DNA from: Sulfurimonas hydrogeniphila
GTDB taxonomy: Bacteria > Campylobacterota > Campylobacteria > Campylobacterales > Sulfurimonadaceae
Direction: 5' to 3'
Length of the DNA stretch: 64,000 nt
NCBI RefSeq assembly: GCF_009068765.1
Contig: NZ_CP035534.1
Span: forward strand, 1,612,001 to 1,676,000
The translations under genes and the position numbers were made by a program. Shown in pieces: positions 55,862-64,000 of the stretch. The notes beneath the pieces were generated by a model that saw only the letters and a list, made by a program, of their open reading frames with translations, was not told the DNA's origin and did not search any database. Every line of letters begins with the position of its first letter. The stretch's first letter is position 1.

Positions 55862-56902
55862 ATGGGAATAAAAAATAAAATATTTGTAGATGCATGTTTT
55901 GGGAAAGAGACACCATACACTCCTGTATGGATGATGAGACAGGCGGGGCGTTATCTGCCGGAGTATATGGCAGTACGTGCCAAAGCAGGAGATTTTTTAA
56001 ATCTTTGTCACAATCCGGAAATGGCCTGTGAAGTCACTCTTCAGCCTGTAGATATAGTTGGTGTTGATGCGGCTATACTCTTTAGCGATATCCTTGTAAT
56101 TCCTGATGAAATGGGTATGGATTTGTCATTTGTCAAAGGAGAAGGCCCGAAATTTTCTGACCCGATTAAAAACGAAGAAGATATAGACAGACTCACAGGC
56201 GGGGAAGAAGCTGCGAGCAAACTTACCTATGTGTATGACACCATCAAACTCATTAAAACAAAGCTTGCCCAAGACAAAGCACTTATTGGTTTTACAGGTT
56301 CACCGTGGACACTTGCAACATATATGATAGAAGGACAGGGAACAAAAACATACAATGTGTGCAAAAAAATGATGTATTCAAACCCTGAACTTCTGCACAA
56401 AATTCTTGCAAAAGTGACTGAGGTCGTAAAACTTTACATGCAAAAACAGATAGAAGCAGGCATAGATGTTGTACAGATTTTTGACTCATGGGCTGCTGCG
56501 ATTGAGCCAAACAAATATGATGAGTTTTCCTGGAAATATATGGTAGAAATTGCCGAATATCTAAAAGAAAAATATCCCCATATTCCTGTAATTATGTTTC
56601 CCAAAGGCATTCCGGCATTTTTAGATAAAATATACGGCAATTTCGATGTTTTCGGTGTTGACTGGTCCACACCTATGGAACTGGCCAAAGAAAAACTCGG
56701 TGACAAATATGTTCTTCAGGGCAATATGGAACCATGCCGTCTGTACTCAAAAGAGGCAACGACTGAGGCGGTAGAAGAGATTCAAAAAACTATGCAGGGA
56801 AAACGCCATATATTCAACCTGGGTCACGGAATCCTTCCGGATGTTCCTGTTGAAAATGCAAAGCACTTCATACAAGAGTGCCACCGTGTCAGCAAAAAAT
56901 AA
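55862..56902 (+). CDS. hemE: Uroporphyrinogen decarboxylase
   Basis: HemE decarboxylates uroporphyrinogen III to coproporphyrinogen III in heme synthesis. The family start [15 protein letters not shown] is at residues 21-35, [17 protein letters not shown] lies near 76-92, and [13 protein letters not shown] near 144-156 is the second signature. Length 346 is normal. Its end overlaps the radical SAM gene. Confidence 0.97.
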   Translation: MGIKNKIFVDACFGKETPYTPVWMMRQAGRYLPEYMAVRAKAGDFLNLCHNPEMACEVTLQPVDIVGVDAAILFSDILVIPDEMGMDLSFVKGEGPKFSDPIKNEEDIDRLTGGEEAASKLTYVYDTIKLIKTKLAQDKALIGFTGSPWTLATYMIEGQGTKTYNVCKKMMYSNPELLHKILAKVTEVVKLYMQKQIEAGIDVVQIFDSWAAAIEPNKYDEFSWKYMVEIAEYLKEKYPHIPVIMFPKGIPAFLDKIYGNFDVFGVDWSTPMELAKEKLGDKYVLQGNMEPCRLYSKEATTEAVEEIQKTMQGKRHIFNLGHGILPDVPVENAKHFIQECHRVSKK

Positions 56903-57842
56903 TATTATCTTCGGACCTGTCAACTCACGCCGTTTCGGTATGAGTTTGGGTGTGGATCTTTCACCATCAGCAAAACAGTGCAATTTTGACTGTCTTTACT
57001 GCGAACTGGCACCAAGCGCGACAGTGAAAGAACAGACACTTATCGTTTCAGTTGATGAAATTATTACTGAACTACGTAAACACCTTCATGATAAAATAGA
57101 TGTCATAACACTGACTGCCAATGGAGAACCTACACTCTACCCTCACCTTGACAGACTTATTGATGCTATAAATGAGATAAAAGAAGATACTCAAACATTG
57201 ATACTGACAAACAGTGCTACGCTTGTTAATGAAAAAGTTTTCAACTCCCTTTTAAAACTTGACCAGGTAAAACTTTCTCTTGATGCTGTAAGCCATGAAA
57301 TATTTAAAAAGATAGACAGACCCCATCCTTCTATCAAGATAGAAAATGTTGTCCAAAAAGTTATAGATTTTTCTCAAGAATATCGAGGAAAACTTTTTAT
57401 AGAGATTCTCTTTGTACATGGCTTGAATGATACAAAAGAGGAGATACAAAAACTAAATGAAGTTTTGCATAAAATAAAATGTCAGAGAGTAGATATCGGT
57501 ACGATAGACAGACCTCCGGCCTACCCTGTGACAGGAATAAGCTACAAAGAGCTGCATACCATAGCCCTTATGTTTGATGCCGATTTACCCATCCATATAG
57601 CTTCACGGCTCCATGCAGAGCCAAACAACTCCTATTATACAAAAGAAGATGTACTCAATACTTTAGACAAGCGTCCTTTGACTCCGGAGGATATTGCTCT
57701 GCTTTTTGATGAAAAAAGCAGAGAGAACCTGAACAATTTGCTTACATGTAATGCTGTCATGGTTAAAAAGGTCGGAAATTTAGAATTTTATGTTCCCGCC
57801 GACAATCTGAAAAGAAAGCGTCAACCTGGCAACGGACACTAG
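56886..57842 (+). CDS. Radical SAM protein
   Basis: A 318-residue radical SAM enzyme with the cluster motif CNFDCLYC near residues 32-39 (CX3CX2C) and a typical TIM-barrel start ([28 protein letters not shown]). The C-terminal part ([22 protein letters not shown]) is helical. Related proteins are called MoaA/NifB-like or wybutosine-synthesis-like, but the substrate is unknown. The start is placed at GTG 56886-56888, 17 nt inside hemE, because family similarity begins soon after; an ATG at 56856 is also open. Confidence 0.88.
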   Translation: MSAKNNIIFGPVNSRRFGMSLGVDLSPSAKQCNFDCLYCELAPSATVKEQTLIVSVDEIITELRKHLHDKIDVITLTANGEPTLYPHLDRLIDAINEIKEDTQTLILTNSATLVNEKVFNSLLKLDQVKLSLDAVSHEIFKKIDRPHPSIKIENVVQKVIDFSQEYRGKLFIEILFVHGLNDTKEEIQKLNEVLHKIKCQRVDIGTIDRPPAYPVTGISYKELHTIALMFDADLPIHIASRLHAEPNNSYYTKEDVLNTLDKRPLTPEDIALLFDEKSRENLNNLLTCNAVMVKKVGNLEFYVPADNLKRKRQPGNGH

Positions 57843-59483
57843 ATGGAGCATTATAAGATTTGGATTGAAGCCTTTTCCGGTTTGGGACTTTTCCTCTTCG
57901 GAATGCTTTACCTTGAAGAACAAATCAAATCTTCCGCAGGGTATGCTTTTAAGCGATTTGTCCAAAATGCAACAAAAACACATTTTAAAAGCCTGCTTAC
58001 AGGAATCTTTTCCACAGCTGTATTTCAAAGCTCTTCCGTAGTGACACTTATGGCTCTTTCTCTTGTCGGAGCCCAGCTGATGAGTTTGCAAAGCAGTATA
58101 GCCATTATACTCGGAAGCAATATAGGAACAACTGTCACCGCATGGATTGTTGCTGTTATCGGCTTTAACATGGATATAAAACTGCTCTCCTATGCTGTTA
58201 TAGGAATAGGAGGCATGGGACAGGTCTTAAGTTCTGACACATCCAAATGGAAAAACTATTTTGGTGTTTTGGTTGGTTTTGGTCTTATATTTTTAGGGCT
58301 TGAGGGGATGAAAGAGAGTTTTAGTGACAGTGCCCAAAACTTTGATATGACCGCATATCAGTTTTCGACACCCTACTGGTATGCTTTAATAGGACTCGCT
58401 TTAACCGCTGTCATACAATCAAGTTCAGCTTCCATAGCCATTGCACAAAGTGCGCTTTACACACATGTAATCGGTTTTGAAGCTGCAGCTGCTTTTGTAA
58501 TTGGAACAAATATAGGAACAACCGTAACAGCTTTACTTGGCAGTATTGGCGGTATTGCGGATAAAAAAAGAGTGGCACTGGCCCATTTGCTTTTCAATGT
58601 CTCAACCGGAGTTATCAGTTTACTCTTTTTATATCAATTGATTAGTTTGGTAAATTTTGCATTTCCGCATACAGACGGCGTTATAAAAATTGCAATTTTT
58701 CATACCTTGTTTAACATACTGGGCGTTCTTATCTGGTATCCTTTTATATCATTTTTAACGGCATTTACACAAAAATACTTTCACCAGGCACAGGACAAAG
58801 TTACAAAATTTATATGTAATGTATCTACAGAAGTTCCACAAATTGCTATAGAAGCACTCAAAAAAGAGATAGAGCATCTTTTGAAAAAAGTTCAGGAGTT
58901 TGCCCTGCTTGCCATCAATGTGCCTCCGTCAAAAGTTCTTGACGAGCATATGGCGATAGATAAAATTTTAGATAAATACACCCACAGTTTTAATGTAGAA
59001 TTTGAAAAAGTATATGAAAAAATACGTCTTTTGGAAGGTGAAATATACCGTTATGCCTCTGAACTTTCTGCTGTCAATAATGATGAAGAGTACAATGATA
59101 AGCTAAACAGACTCATAAAAGAAGTCAATTATCTTGCCACTGCCGCTAAAGTCATAAAAGATATGCTGTATGATTTGGATTATTTTTATAATGCACATAC
59201 AAAGGAAGAACAGCAGTTTTACAAAAACATACGCTATCAAATACTCAAAAATATTCAGGCTTTTAACAAAGCCATCCAGGGAGATGAAGATTCCATGAAA
59301 GAGATGGATGAAATTTACAAAAGAATTGCGGATGCTTACAGAAAAAGCACTCTCATAATAAAAGATATTGCAAGAAACCATAGTATCAAATCTGATGTGA
59401 CGACTATGGCAATCAATGACATGCACTCAGTAAAGAGTTTTTCAAAGTCTATGTACAATATACTGAAATTAAACGAATTCTAA
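57843..59483 (+). CDS. Na/Pi-cotransporter family protein (paralogue)
   Basis: A 546-residue protein with the layout of the transporter at 43520: QSSSVVTLMALSLVGAQL and QSSSASIAIAQSALYTH mark the two inverted repeats, followed by GSNIGTTVTA and GTNIGTTVTA. Membrane helices run to about residue 315. The tail from about 335 is helical and PhoU-like. The two proteins differ clearly, so duplication is old. It starts directly at the stop of the radical SAM gene. Confidence 0.9.
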   Translation: MEHYKIWIEAFSGLGLFLFGMLYLEEQIKSSAGYAFKRFVQNATKTHFKSLLTGIFSTAVFQSSSVVTLMALSLVGAQLMSLQSSIAIILGSNIGTTVTAWIVAVIGFNMDIKLLSYAVIGIGGMGQVLSSDTSKWKNYFGVLVGFGLIFLGLEGMKESFSDSAQNFDMTAYQFSTPYWYALIGLALTAVIQSSSASIAIAQSALYTHVIGFEAAAAFVIGTNIGTTVTALLGSIGGIADKKRVALAHLLFNVSTGVISLLFLYQLISLVNFAFPHTDGVIKIAIFHTLFNILGVLIWYPFISFLTAFTQKYFHQAQDKVTKFICNVSTEVPQIAIEALKKEIEHLLKKVQEFALLAINVPPSKVLDEHMAIDKILDKYTHSFNVEFEKVYEKIRLLEGEIYRYASELSAVNNDEEYNDKLNRLIKEVNYLATAAKVIKDMLYDLDYFYNAHTKEEQQFYKNIRYQILKNIQAFNKAIQGDEDSMKEMDEIYKRIADAYRKSTLIIKDIARNHSIKSDVTTMAINDMHSVKSFSKSMYNILKLNEF

Positions 59484-59815
59484 AATTTAAAAAACCAATC
59501 TAATTTTATTTCTTCAAATAAAAGCATACTTATAGATTCCTTTTTTTATATATACTGCGTGCAGGGGCATACTGACTGACTTTAGATCCTCTTTTTATAT
59601 GAATGATTATCATAATTATTTAAATTCTTATAATATAATAAAATCTGATATATAATTATTTATAATCTCCGGTTTATTTTACTGTAGTTAAATAATTAAA
59701 TATTATTTAAGAAAAGATTTTCAGTCTTATTTGATAAGATTTTATACAAGCCATTTGAATCAGAAAGAATAACTTTTTATGATTATTATGTGCTCTTGAC
59801 AATTAAGGAGAAGAG
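59484..59815. other. AT-rich gap with a Fur-box-like site, no gene
   Basis: About 330 nt with many TATAAT-like strings and no supported reading frame. GAATGATTATCATAATTATT at 59601-59620 resembles a Fur box (reverse complement includes TATGATAATCATT), and TATAAT-like sequence follows at about 59629-59640. The ribosome binding site AGGAGA of the next gene is at its right end. No terminator hairpin was seen after 59483. Confidence 0.5.
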
Positions 59816-60106
59816 ATGCCTAAATCAGCATTATCAATAGCTACAATTCAGTTGCCGAATTCAAGGTATGGAGAGATAAGTGTTGCTCATATTGAACAAC
59901 CGTATGGTGACTTCAGCAGTCCCGTCGTTAGTATAGGAATTTCACTTGAAGGGGATGACGACCATGACTGGAAAGTACATTTGCCTTATGAAAAACTCGA
60001 TGAAGTTATCAAAGCACTTGAAGAAGCCCGTGATATGAGTGATACTATGCCCCGAAATGACAAACATTATCTTGACCTGCATGCCGAAATTGGTGGTGGA
60101 GCGTAA
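59816..60106 (+). CDS. Conserved-looking small protein, unknown
   Basis: A 96-residue soluble acidic protein without signal peptide or membrane helix. It looks like a compact alpha/beta fold (SPVVSIGISLEGDDDHDWKV, LPYEKLDEVIKALEEARD) and ends in GGGA. AGGAGAAGAG directly before the ATG is a strong ribosome binding site, which supports expression. I do not recognise the family. It stands alone behind an AT-rich gap and is convergent with the pseudopilin gene. Confidence 0.8.
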   Translation: MPKSALSIATIQLPNSRYGEISVAHIEQPYGDFSSPVVSIGISLEGDDDHDWKVHLPYEKLDEVIKALEEARDMSDTMPRNDKHYLDLHAEIGGGA

Positions 60107-60113
60107 GTACGCT

Positions 60114-60659
60114 TCACGGTTCAATACTCGCATATCCTGTTTCCGGTCTGATAGTTATAGTAACATTTTCATCACTGCCGTTTGCAAGTGTAAGATTACA
60201 ATCAACGGTTAAAAGTGCACCATTATTACCCGTTGCAGTATATGCAGCCGTTGTTGCGGCAAGACTTCCGACAAGCGGTCTGCCTAAATGATCGAAACTG
60301 ATTATAGACTGATTGGCACAGCCGCCAGAAGTTGTAACTGAAGTTACCCCTTTTAAAACTACACTACTTATATCAGTGTCAGTTTGCGGATCTTTTGCAA
60401 ATCTTGTGTTATTATCACTCACTATGGAAAACCTGTTGCCATTCAAAACAATTTGCCACCGGTCTTTGTACCAAGTATTACTTTGGGTAAACTTGTCATC
60501 TATGATTGCCAAATGCTGTGTATATCTGATTTGTGAAAGTAAATGAACAGCTGCTTCGGCAACCGGGTTTGTCTTTACTCTGGGGAGAATAACAGCAGCC
60601 AATATCCCAATCACAACTATTACAAATACCAGTTCCAGTAATGTAAATGCTTTTTTCAT
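60114..60659 (-). CDS. Type IV pilin-like / pseudopilin protein
   Basis: A 181-residue protein with a class III prepilin signal: KKA then FTLLELVFVIVVIGILAAVI, cleaved after A4, with Glu at mature position 5. The mature part is a small beta-rich globular domain with two Cys (GGCANQS and DCNLTL), perhaps a disulfide. It resembles GspG/GspH-like pseudopilins or minor type IV pilins. No other pilus or type II secretion gene is nearby, so the machine it serves is unknown. Confidence 0.88.
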   Translation of the reverse strand: MKKAFTLLELVFVIVVIGILAAVILPRVKTNPVAEAAVHLLSQIRYTQHLAIIDDKFTQSNTWYKDRWQIVLNGNRFSIVSDNNTRFAKDPQTDTDISSVVLKGVTSVTTSGGCANQSIISFDHLGRPLVGSLAATTAAYTATGNNGALLTVDCNLTLANGSDENVTITIRPETGYASIEP

Positions 60660-60725
60660 TAATACTCTCTCTCTTTTAGTCTGCCTGTAGATTCTATTTT
60701 TTTTATTATATCAAAATAGTTGTGT

Positions 60726-61061
60726 TTAAGCACAACCACATCCACTGCCGCAGCTGCCGCCATTGGACTTCTGTGTTGATTCAAGAGACCAGTCATCGGT
60801 AGATTCACAGCCAACATCACAACTCACACCTGTGCTGCAACCAGAAACCGCGGTAGCATTCAAAGCCACTCTTATTACAAACATATCGCCTTCGGCCAGC
60901 TGTGCATCAAAAGTGTGTTTCCCGCAGAACTCTTCATTCATAAGTTCAGCTACTATATTTGCATACTTATATGCTTCTTGCTGTGTTTGAAATGTAACAT
61001 TGTTTTCGTATTCACTTTTTTTAAAACACTCACACTCTTCTTCCATTTGTACCGTATACAT
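60726..61061 (-). CDS. Cys-rich small protein, unknown
   Basis: A 111-residue protein: residues about 1-70 look like a small alpha/beta domain (VTFQTQQEAYKYANIVAELMNEEF, then FVIRVALN), followed by a Cys/Gly/Ser-rich tail with GCSTGVSCDVGCES and the terminal GGSCGSGCGCA. It has 11 Cys, 8 of them in the last 40 residues. The tail may bind metal or be modified, like other C-terminal CGSGC-type tails in small bacterial proteins. No family is recognised. A ribosome binding site of moderate quality precedes the ATG. Confidence 0.75.
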   Translation of the reverse strand: MYTVQMEEECECFKKSEYENNVTFQTQQEAYKYANIVAELMNEEFCGKHTFDAQLAEGDMFVIRVALNATAVSGCSTGVSCDVGCESTDDWSLESTQKSNGGSCGSGCGCA

Positions 61062-61157
61062 AAAATATTCCTTTGAACTATTAATTATCTCAGTATAGTA
61101 TTTATTAGCAAAATAAGCATACTTTATAAAAAGTAATTTTTCTTTATAAAAGTTTTT

Positions 61158-61643
61158 TTATTTTTTCGGATAATCAATAAATAGCAACTTGGCATTGTCA
61201 CTATCTATATCTTTCCATTGTTTACATGTAAAAGCAATACTGACAATGCCGCAGGTTGGCAAATTTTCTGTATAACCGGCATAATGCTCTGCTAATTCAT
61301 TCAGCCCCGGATTATGTCCTACCAAAAACACGGTATTGTATTTGTCGTCAATATCCATAAGTATATCTTCCAACGTACTCACGTCAGCTTCATAAATATT
61401 TTGGTCATAAACAATTTTCTTTTTATTATAGTGAACCTTCTTTGCAATACTCTCTGCCGTCATCTTCGCTCGTTTTGCAGGACTCGACAAAATAAGATCA
61501 GGCATACTCTTTTTTTTGCGAAGTCTTTCGCCCATCATTGGAGCATCATGCCTGCCTCTTTTGTTTAAAGGCCTGTAAAAATCATCCAAATCCATATTTT
61601 TCCAACTCGATTTAGCATGTCTTATTATATAAAGTGTTTTCAT
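61158..61643 (-). CDS. SixA-like histidine phosphatase
   Basis: A 161-residue phosphoglycerate-mutase-like phosphatase. The catalytic RHAKSSW is at residues 8-14, LSSPAKRAKMTAE supplies a conserved Arg, and VGHNPGLNELA the second catalytic His. SixA dephosphorylates His on phosphorelay or PTSNtr proteins, but related small phosphatases have other substrates. AGGA lies 8 nt before the ATG. Confidence 0.9.
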   Translation of the reverse strand: MKTLYIIRHAKSSWKNMDLDDFYRPLNKRGRHDAPMMGERLRKKKSMPDLILSSPAKRAKMTAESIAKKVHYNKKKIVYDQNIYEADVSTLEDILMDIDDKYNTVFLVGHNPGLNELAEHYAGYTENLPTCGIVSIAFTCKQWKDIDSDNAKLLFIDYPKK

Positions 61644-61777
61644 AATTATGATCCTTTGTTCTGTGTTATGCTAGCAGAAATTGATAAAAAACAGGCAAAT
61701 ACCGATGAGTCTTGAAAAAAATACTGTGAGTAAATAAATTTGTTGGAAACTTTGTATATAAGGGGTTATAATTGATG

Positions 61778-61852
61778 TGGCTCCGGATACTGGATTCGAA
61801 CCAGTGACCAAGTGATTAACAGTCACCTACTCTACCGCTGAGCTAATCCGGA
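61778..61852 (-). tRNA. tRNA-Asn (GUU)
   Basis: On the minus strand: acceptor TCCGGAT with ATCCGGA, D arm GCTC...GAGT, anticodon GTT in CTGTTAA, T arm CACTGG-TTCGAAT-CCAGT (shared pairs), and encoded CCA at 61778-61780. It follows tRNA-Met(CAU) by 22 nt. Confidence 0.96.
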
Positions 61853-61874
61853 ATGTGTAAAATTATCTTAAAAA

Positions 61875-61950
61875 TGGTGTCAGAGGGGGGACTTGAACCC
61901 CGACCCCCGGCTTATGAGACCAGTGCTCTAACCAGCTGAGCTACCCTGAC
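61875..61950 (-). tRNA. tRNA with CAU anticodon (Met elongator or Ile2)
   Basis: On the minus strand: acceptor GTCAGGG with CTCTGAC, D arm GCTC...GAGC, anticodon CAT in CTCATAA, T arm GGGGG-TTCAAGT-CCCCC, and encoded CCA. The acceptor is fully paired and there are no three GC pairs in the anticodon stem, so it is not the initiator. Met elongator is more likely than the lysidine-modified Ile2, but sequence alone leaves both open. Confidence 0.9.
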
Positions 61951-61968
61951 ATCGTTTAAGAGGGTGGA

Positions 61969-61974
61969 ATTATA
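61969..61974 (-). promoter_or_regulatory. Probable -10 for the tRNA-CAU/tRNA-Asn pair
   Basis: The minus strand reads TATAAT here, 19 nt upstream of the tRNA 5' end. No clear -35 was found. Confidence 0.5.
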
Positions 61975-62076
61975 CATATATTAAACTTTATTTTTACTAA
62001 AACAGGCTTTTAATTGAGTAATTTGGACACATACAGCAACTTTTCAAAAAACTTTATATGTAAGAATAAGATAAGC

Positions 62077-62093
62077 TTAGTCAATATGACTAA
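62077..62093. promoter_or_regulatory. Inverted repeat before groES promoter, candidate operator
   Basis: TTAGTC and GACTAA are inverted around AATAT, ending 6 nt before the -35 of groES. HrcA CIRCE (TTAGCACTC-N9-GAGTGCTAA) and HspR HAIR sites do not match fully; it may be a diverged site or another repressor's site. Confidence 0.4.
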
Positions 62094-62098
62094 AGGTA

Positions 62099-62127
62099 TT
62101 GACATTTTTACTTTTTTCTTGTAATAT
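62099..62127 (+). promoter_or_regulatory. Sigma-70 promoter of groESL
   Basis: TTGACA at 62099-62104 and TAATAT at 62122-62127 with a 17-nt spacer. The start would be near 62134, about 30 nt before groES. The good -35 fits a strongly expressed heat-shock operon. Confidence 0.8.
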
Positions 62128-62164
62128 TCTTCTCATAAATTAATCATATTTGTAAGGAGATATA

Positions 62165-62425
62165 ATGAATTTTACACCTTTAGGAAAAAGAGTATTGGTT
62201 AAACGTGTTGAAGAGGCTAATACTACGAGTTCAGGTATTATTATTCCTGATAATGCAAAAGAGAAGCCTTCTCGCGGGGAAATTGTAGCAGTAAGTTCAG
62301 AGGTGAGTGAGCTAAAAAAAGGTGATGAAGTTATTTTTGGTAAATACTCCGGAAATGAGGTTACACTTGATGGTGATTTATATATAGTAATAGATGTTGA
62401 TGATATTTTCGGAATCATTGGTTAA
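62165..62425 (+). CDS. groES: Co-chaperonin GroES
   Basis: An 86-residue GroES lid protein. The start [16 protein letters not shown], the mobile loop [18 protein letters not shown] with the hydrophobic III tripeptide, and [14 protein letters not shown] near 57-70 are clear. AAGGAG about 6 nt before the ATG is the ribosome binding site. It is the first gene of groESL. Confidence 0.98.
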   Translation: MNFTPLGKRVLVKRVEEANTTSSGIIIPDNAKEKPSRGEIVAVSSEVSELKKGDEVIFGKYSGNEVTLDGDLYIVIDVDDIFGIIG

Positions 62426-62460
62426 GTAAAAAAAATTAAAAAATATAAGGAGTTTAACAA

Positions 62461-64000
62461 ATGGCAAAAGAGATAATATTTTCAGATAACGCAAGAAACA
62501 AACTGGCACGCGGAGTTGAAAAACTCACAGATGCGGTAAAAGTGACAATGGGACCTCGCGGTCGTAATGTTTTGATACAAAAAAGCTATGGTGCGCCTAG
62601 TATCACAAAAGACGGTGTATCTGTTGCCCGTGAAATTGAGCTACAGGACAACCTGGAAAACATGGGAGCACAACTTGTAAAAGAAGTTGCTTCAAACACT
62701 GCGGATGAAGCCGGAGACGGAACAACAACGGCAACAGTGCTTGCAAATGCGATTTTCAGCGAAGGGCTTAGAAACATCACTGCAGGTGCAAACCCTGTTG
62801 AAGTAAAACGCGGAATGGACAAAGCATGTGATTCAATTTTGGAGCACCTAAAAGCCGCATCGAAATCTATTAAAGACAAAAATGAAATTGCACAGGTTGC
62901 AACTATTTCTGCAAACTCCGATGCAAAAATAGGAAACATGATAGCAGAAGCTATGGAAAAAGTCGGTCAGGACGGTGTAATTACTGTTGAAGAGGCAAAA
63001 GGTATCGTAGATGAGCTTGATGTTGTTGAAGGTATGCAGTTTGACCGTGGATATTTAAGCCCGTATTTCATTACAAATACTGAAAAAATGACAGCAGAAA
63101 TCGAGAATCCTTATATCTTACTGGTTGACAGTAAAATTGCATCACTCAAAGATCTGCTGCCGGTTTTAGAACAGGTACAAAAGACAAACCGTCCTTTACT
63201 TATTATCGCTGAAGATGTAGAGGGTGAAGCACTTTCAACTCTTGTTGTGAACAAACTTCGCGGTGTACTCAACATTTCCGCTGTAAAAGCACCAGGCTTT
63301 GGAGACAGAAGAAAAGCAATGCTGCAAGATATTGCAACATTGACAGGCGGTACTGTAATTTCTGAAGAAACCGGTTATACTTTGGAGGGTGCAGAAATTT
63401 CTATGCTTGGCCAGGCATCACGTGTTGTCATAGACAAAGACAATACAGTCATCGTTGACGGTGCAGGAAGTGAAGAAGCTGTCAAAGCCCGTATATCTGA
63501 AATAAAAACACAGATTGAAGCAACTTCCAGCGAGTATGATAAAGAAAAACTGCAAGAACGTCTTGCAAAACTCAGCGGTGGTGTAGCCGTCATCAAAGTC
63601 GGTGCTGCAACTGAGACTGAAATGAAAGAGAAAAAAGACCGTGTTGATGATGCGCTTTCGGCTACAAAAGCAGCTGTTGAAGAAGGTATAGTCATCGGTG
63701 GTGGAGCGGCACTGGTTCATGCTGCTGCAAAAGTAAATATTGATAACCTTGAAGGCGATCAAAAAATCGGTGCTGAGATTATATTACGTGCCGTGAAAGC
63801 TCCTATAAAACAGATTGCACAAAATGCAGGATTTGACACAGGTGTTGTTGTCAATGCAATTCAAAATGCAGAAAATGAAAATATTGGTTTCAATGCGGCA
63901 ACAGGTGAATATGTAGATATGTTTGAAGCGGGTATTATCGATCCGTTTAAAGTTGAACGTGTTGCGCTTACAAATGCGACTTCCGTTTCAAGCCTGCTCC
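62461..64000 (+). CDS. groEL: Chaperonin GroEL (3' end outside window)
   Basis: The large chaperonin subunit, open for 513 codons up to the window edge; about 30 residues of the usual 545 are missing. [20 protein letters not shown] starts the protein, [11 protein letters not shown] near residues 86-96 binds ATP, and [14 protein letters not shown] near 400-413 is the family signature. It lies 35 nt after groES with AAGGAG upstream. Confidence 0.98.
   Translation, partial: MAKEIIFSDNARNKLARGVEKLTDAVKVTMGPRGRNVLIQKSYGAPSITKDGVSVAREIELQDNLENMGAQLVKEVASNTADEAGDGTTTATVLANAIFSEGLRNITAGANPVEVKRGMDKACDSILEHLKAASKSIKDKNEIAQVATISANSDAKIGNMIAEAMEKVGQDGVITVEEAKGIVDELDVVEGMQFDRGYLSPYFITNTEKMTAEIENPYILLVDSKIASLKDLLPVLEQVQKTNRPLLIIAEDVEGEALSTLVVNKLRGVLNISAVKAPGFGDRRKAMLQDIATLTGGTVISEETGYTLEGAEISMLGQASRVVIDKDNTVIVDGAGSEEAVKARISEIKTQIEATSSEYDKEKLQERLAKLSGGVAVIKVGAATETEMKEKKDRVDDALSATKAAVEEGIVIGGGAALVHAAAKVNIDNLEGDQKIGAEIILRAVKAPIKQIAQNAGFDTGVVVNAIQNAENENIGFNAATGEYVDMFEAGIIDPFKVERVALTNATSVSSLL

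Noticed and set aside
62077-62093. Standard CIRCE/HrcA operator before groES
   Set aside because: The core and spacer do not fit TTAGCACTC-N9-GAGTGCTAA; kept only as an unidentified inverted repeat.

Overview
The window looks like chromosome from a Campylobacterota bacterium (formerly Epsilonproteobacteria), most like the Sulfurimonas group. Evidence: the partial 16S rRNA, low GC (roughly 36% by eye), many TTG/GTG starts, and gene orders that match, from memory, Campylobacter jejuni blocks: fliY-fliM-fliA-orf-flhG-flhF-folK-aroQ; lpxC-tsaB-thrB-ylxR-infB-rbfA-rimP; plsY-folB-cosR-fdxB-ppx; gyrA-lipoprotein-orf-flgR-asd. It is core genome, with no prophage, integrase, CRISPR array or intact insertion sequence.

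Layout. 1-1031: 5' part of a 16S gene (minus), with its leader and promoter to about 1460. 1480-8681: a minus-strand operon for flagellar regulation and motor switch (FlhF, FlhG, FliA, FliM, FliY) with aroQ, folK and mnmA. 8775-10868: a plus pair, aminodeoxyfutalosine-deaminase-like amidohydrolase and SppA. 10879-13268: a minus group with an FmdE-like protein, xseA and a ParE/Phd toxin-antitoxin pair. 13515-26336: a very long, tightly packed minus operon, nadA-nadC-flhB-orf-M23 peptidase-lpxC-tsaB-thrB-ylxR-infB-rbfA-rimP-ribD-ubiE. 26441-31316: plsY, folB, a CosR/HsrA-type regulator, a frameshifted histidine kinase, a ferredoxin and Ppx. 31313-34503: bamA and tyrA. 34500-40978: a MoxR/Bat (aerotolerance-type) operon. 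41049-43039: two envelope lipoproteins. 43194-43442: tRNA-Lys and tRNA-Glu. 43520-49472: a Na/Pi transporter, a rubredoxin, TonB, and an amtB-glnK-amtB nitrogen cluster. 49671-59483: gyrA, lipoprotein, FlgR, asd, hemE, radical SAM and a second Na/Pi transporter. 59816-61643: small orphan genes, a pseudopilin and SixA. 61778-61950: two tRNAs. 62165-64000: groES and a truncated groEL.

The most unusual signals are mainly between genes or in broken genes. (1) A long imperfect palindrome of about 170 nt directly precedes the amtB ribosome binding site (47302-47474), next to REP-like hairpins. (2) A 30-nt exact duplication of the flhB start creates a 42-codon decoy ORF; the DNA between the copies carries a motif related to one in the glnK-amtB gap. 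(3) A histidine kinase gene is split at an A7 tract just downstream of a CosR/HsrA-type regulator that, unlike its Campylobacter relative, keeps its phosphoacceptor Asp. (4) The palindrome TACATGTA occurs at least 21 times, far above expectation. All start choices, motif counts and homology calls are by eye, without database searches.
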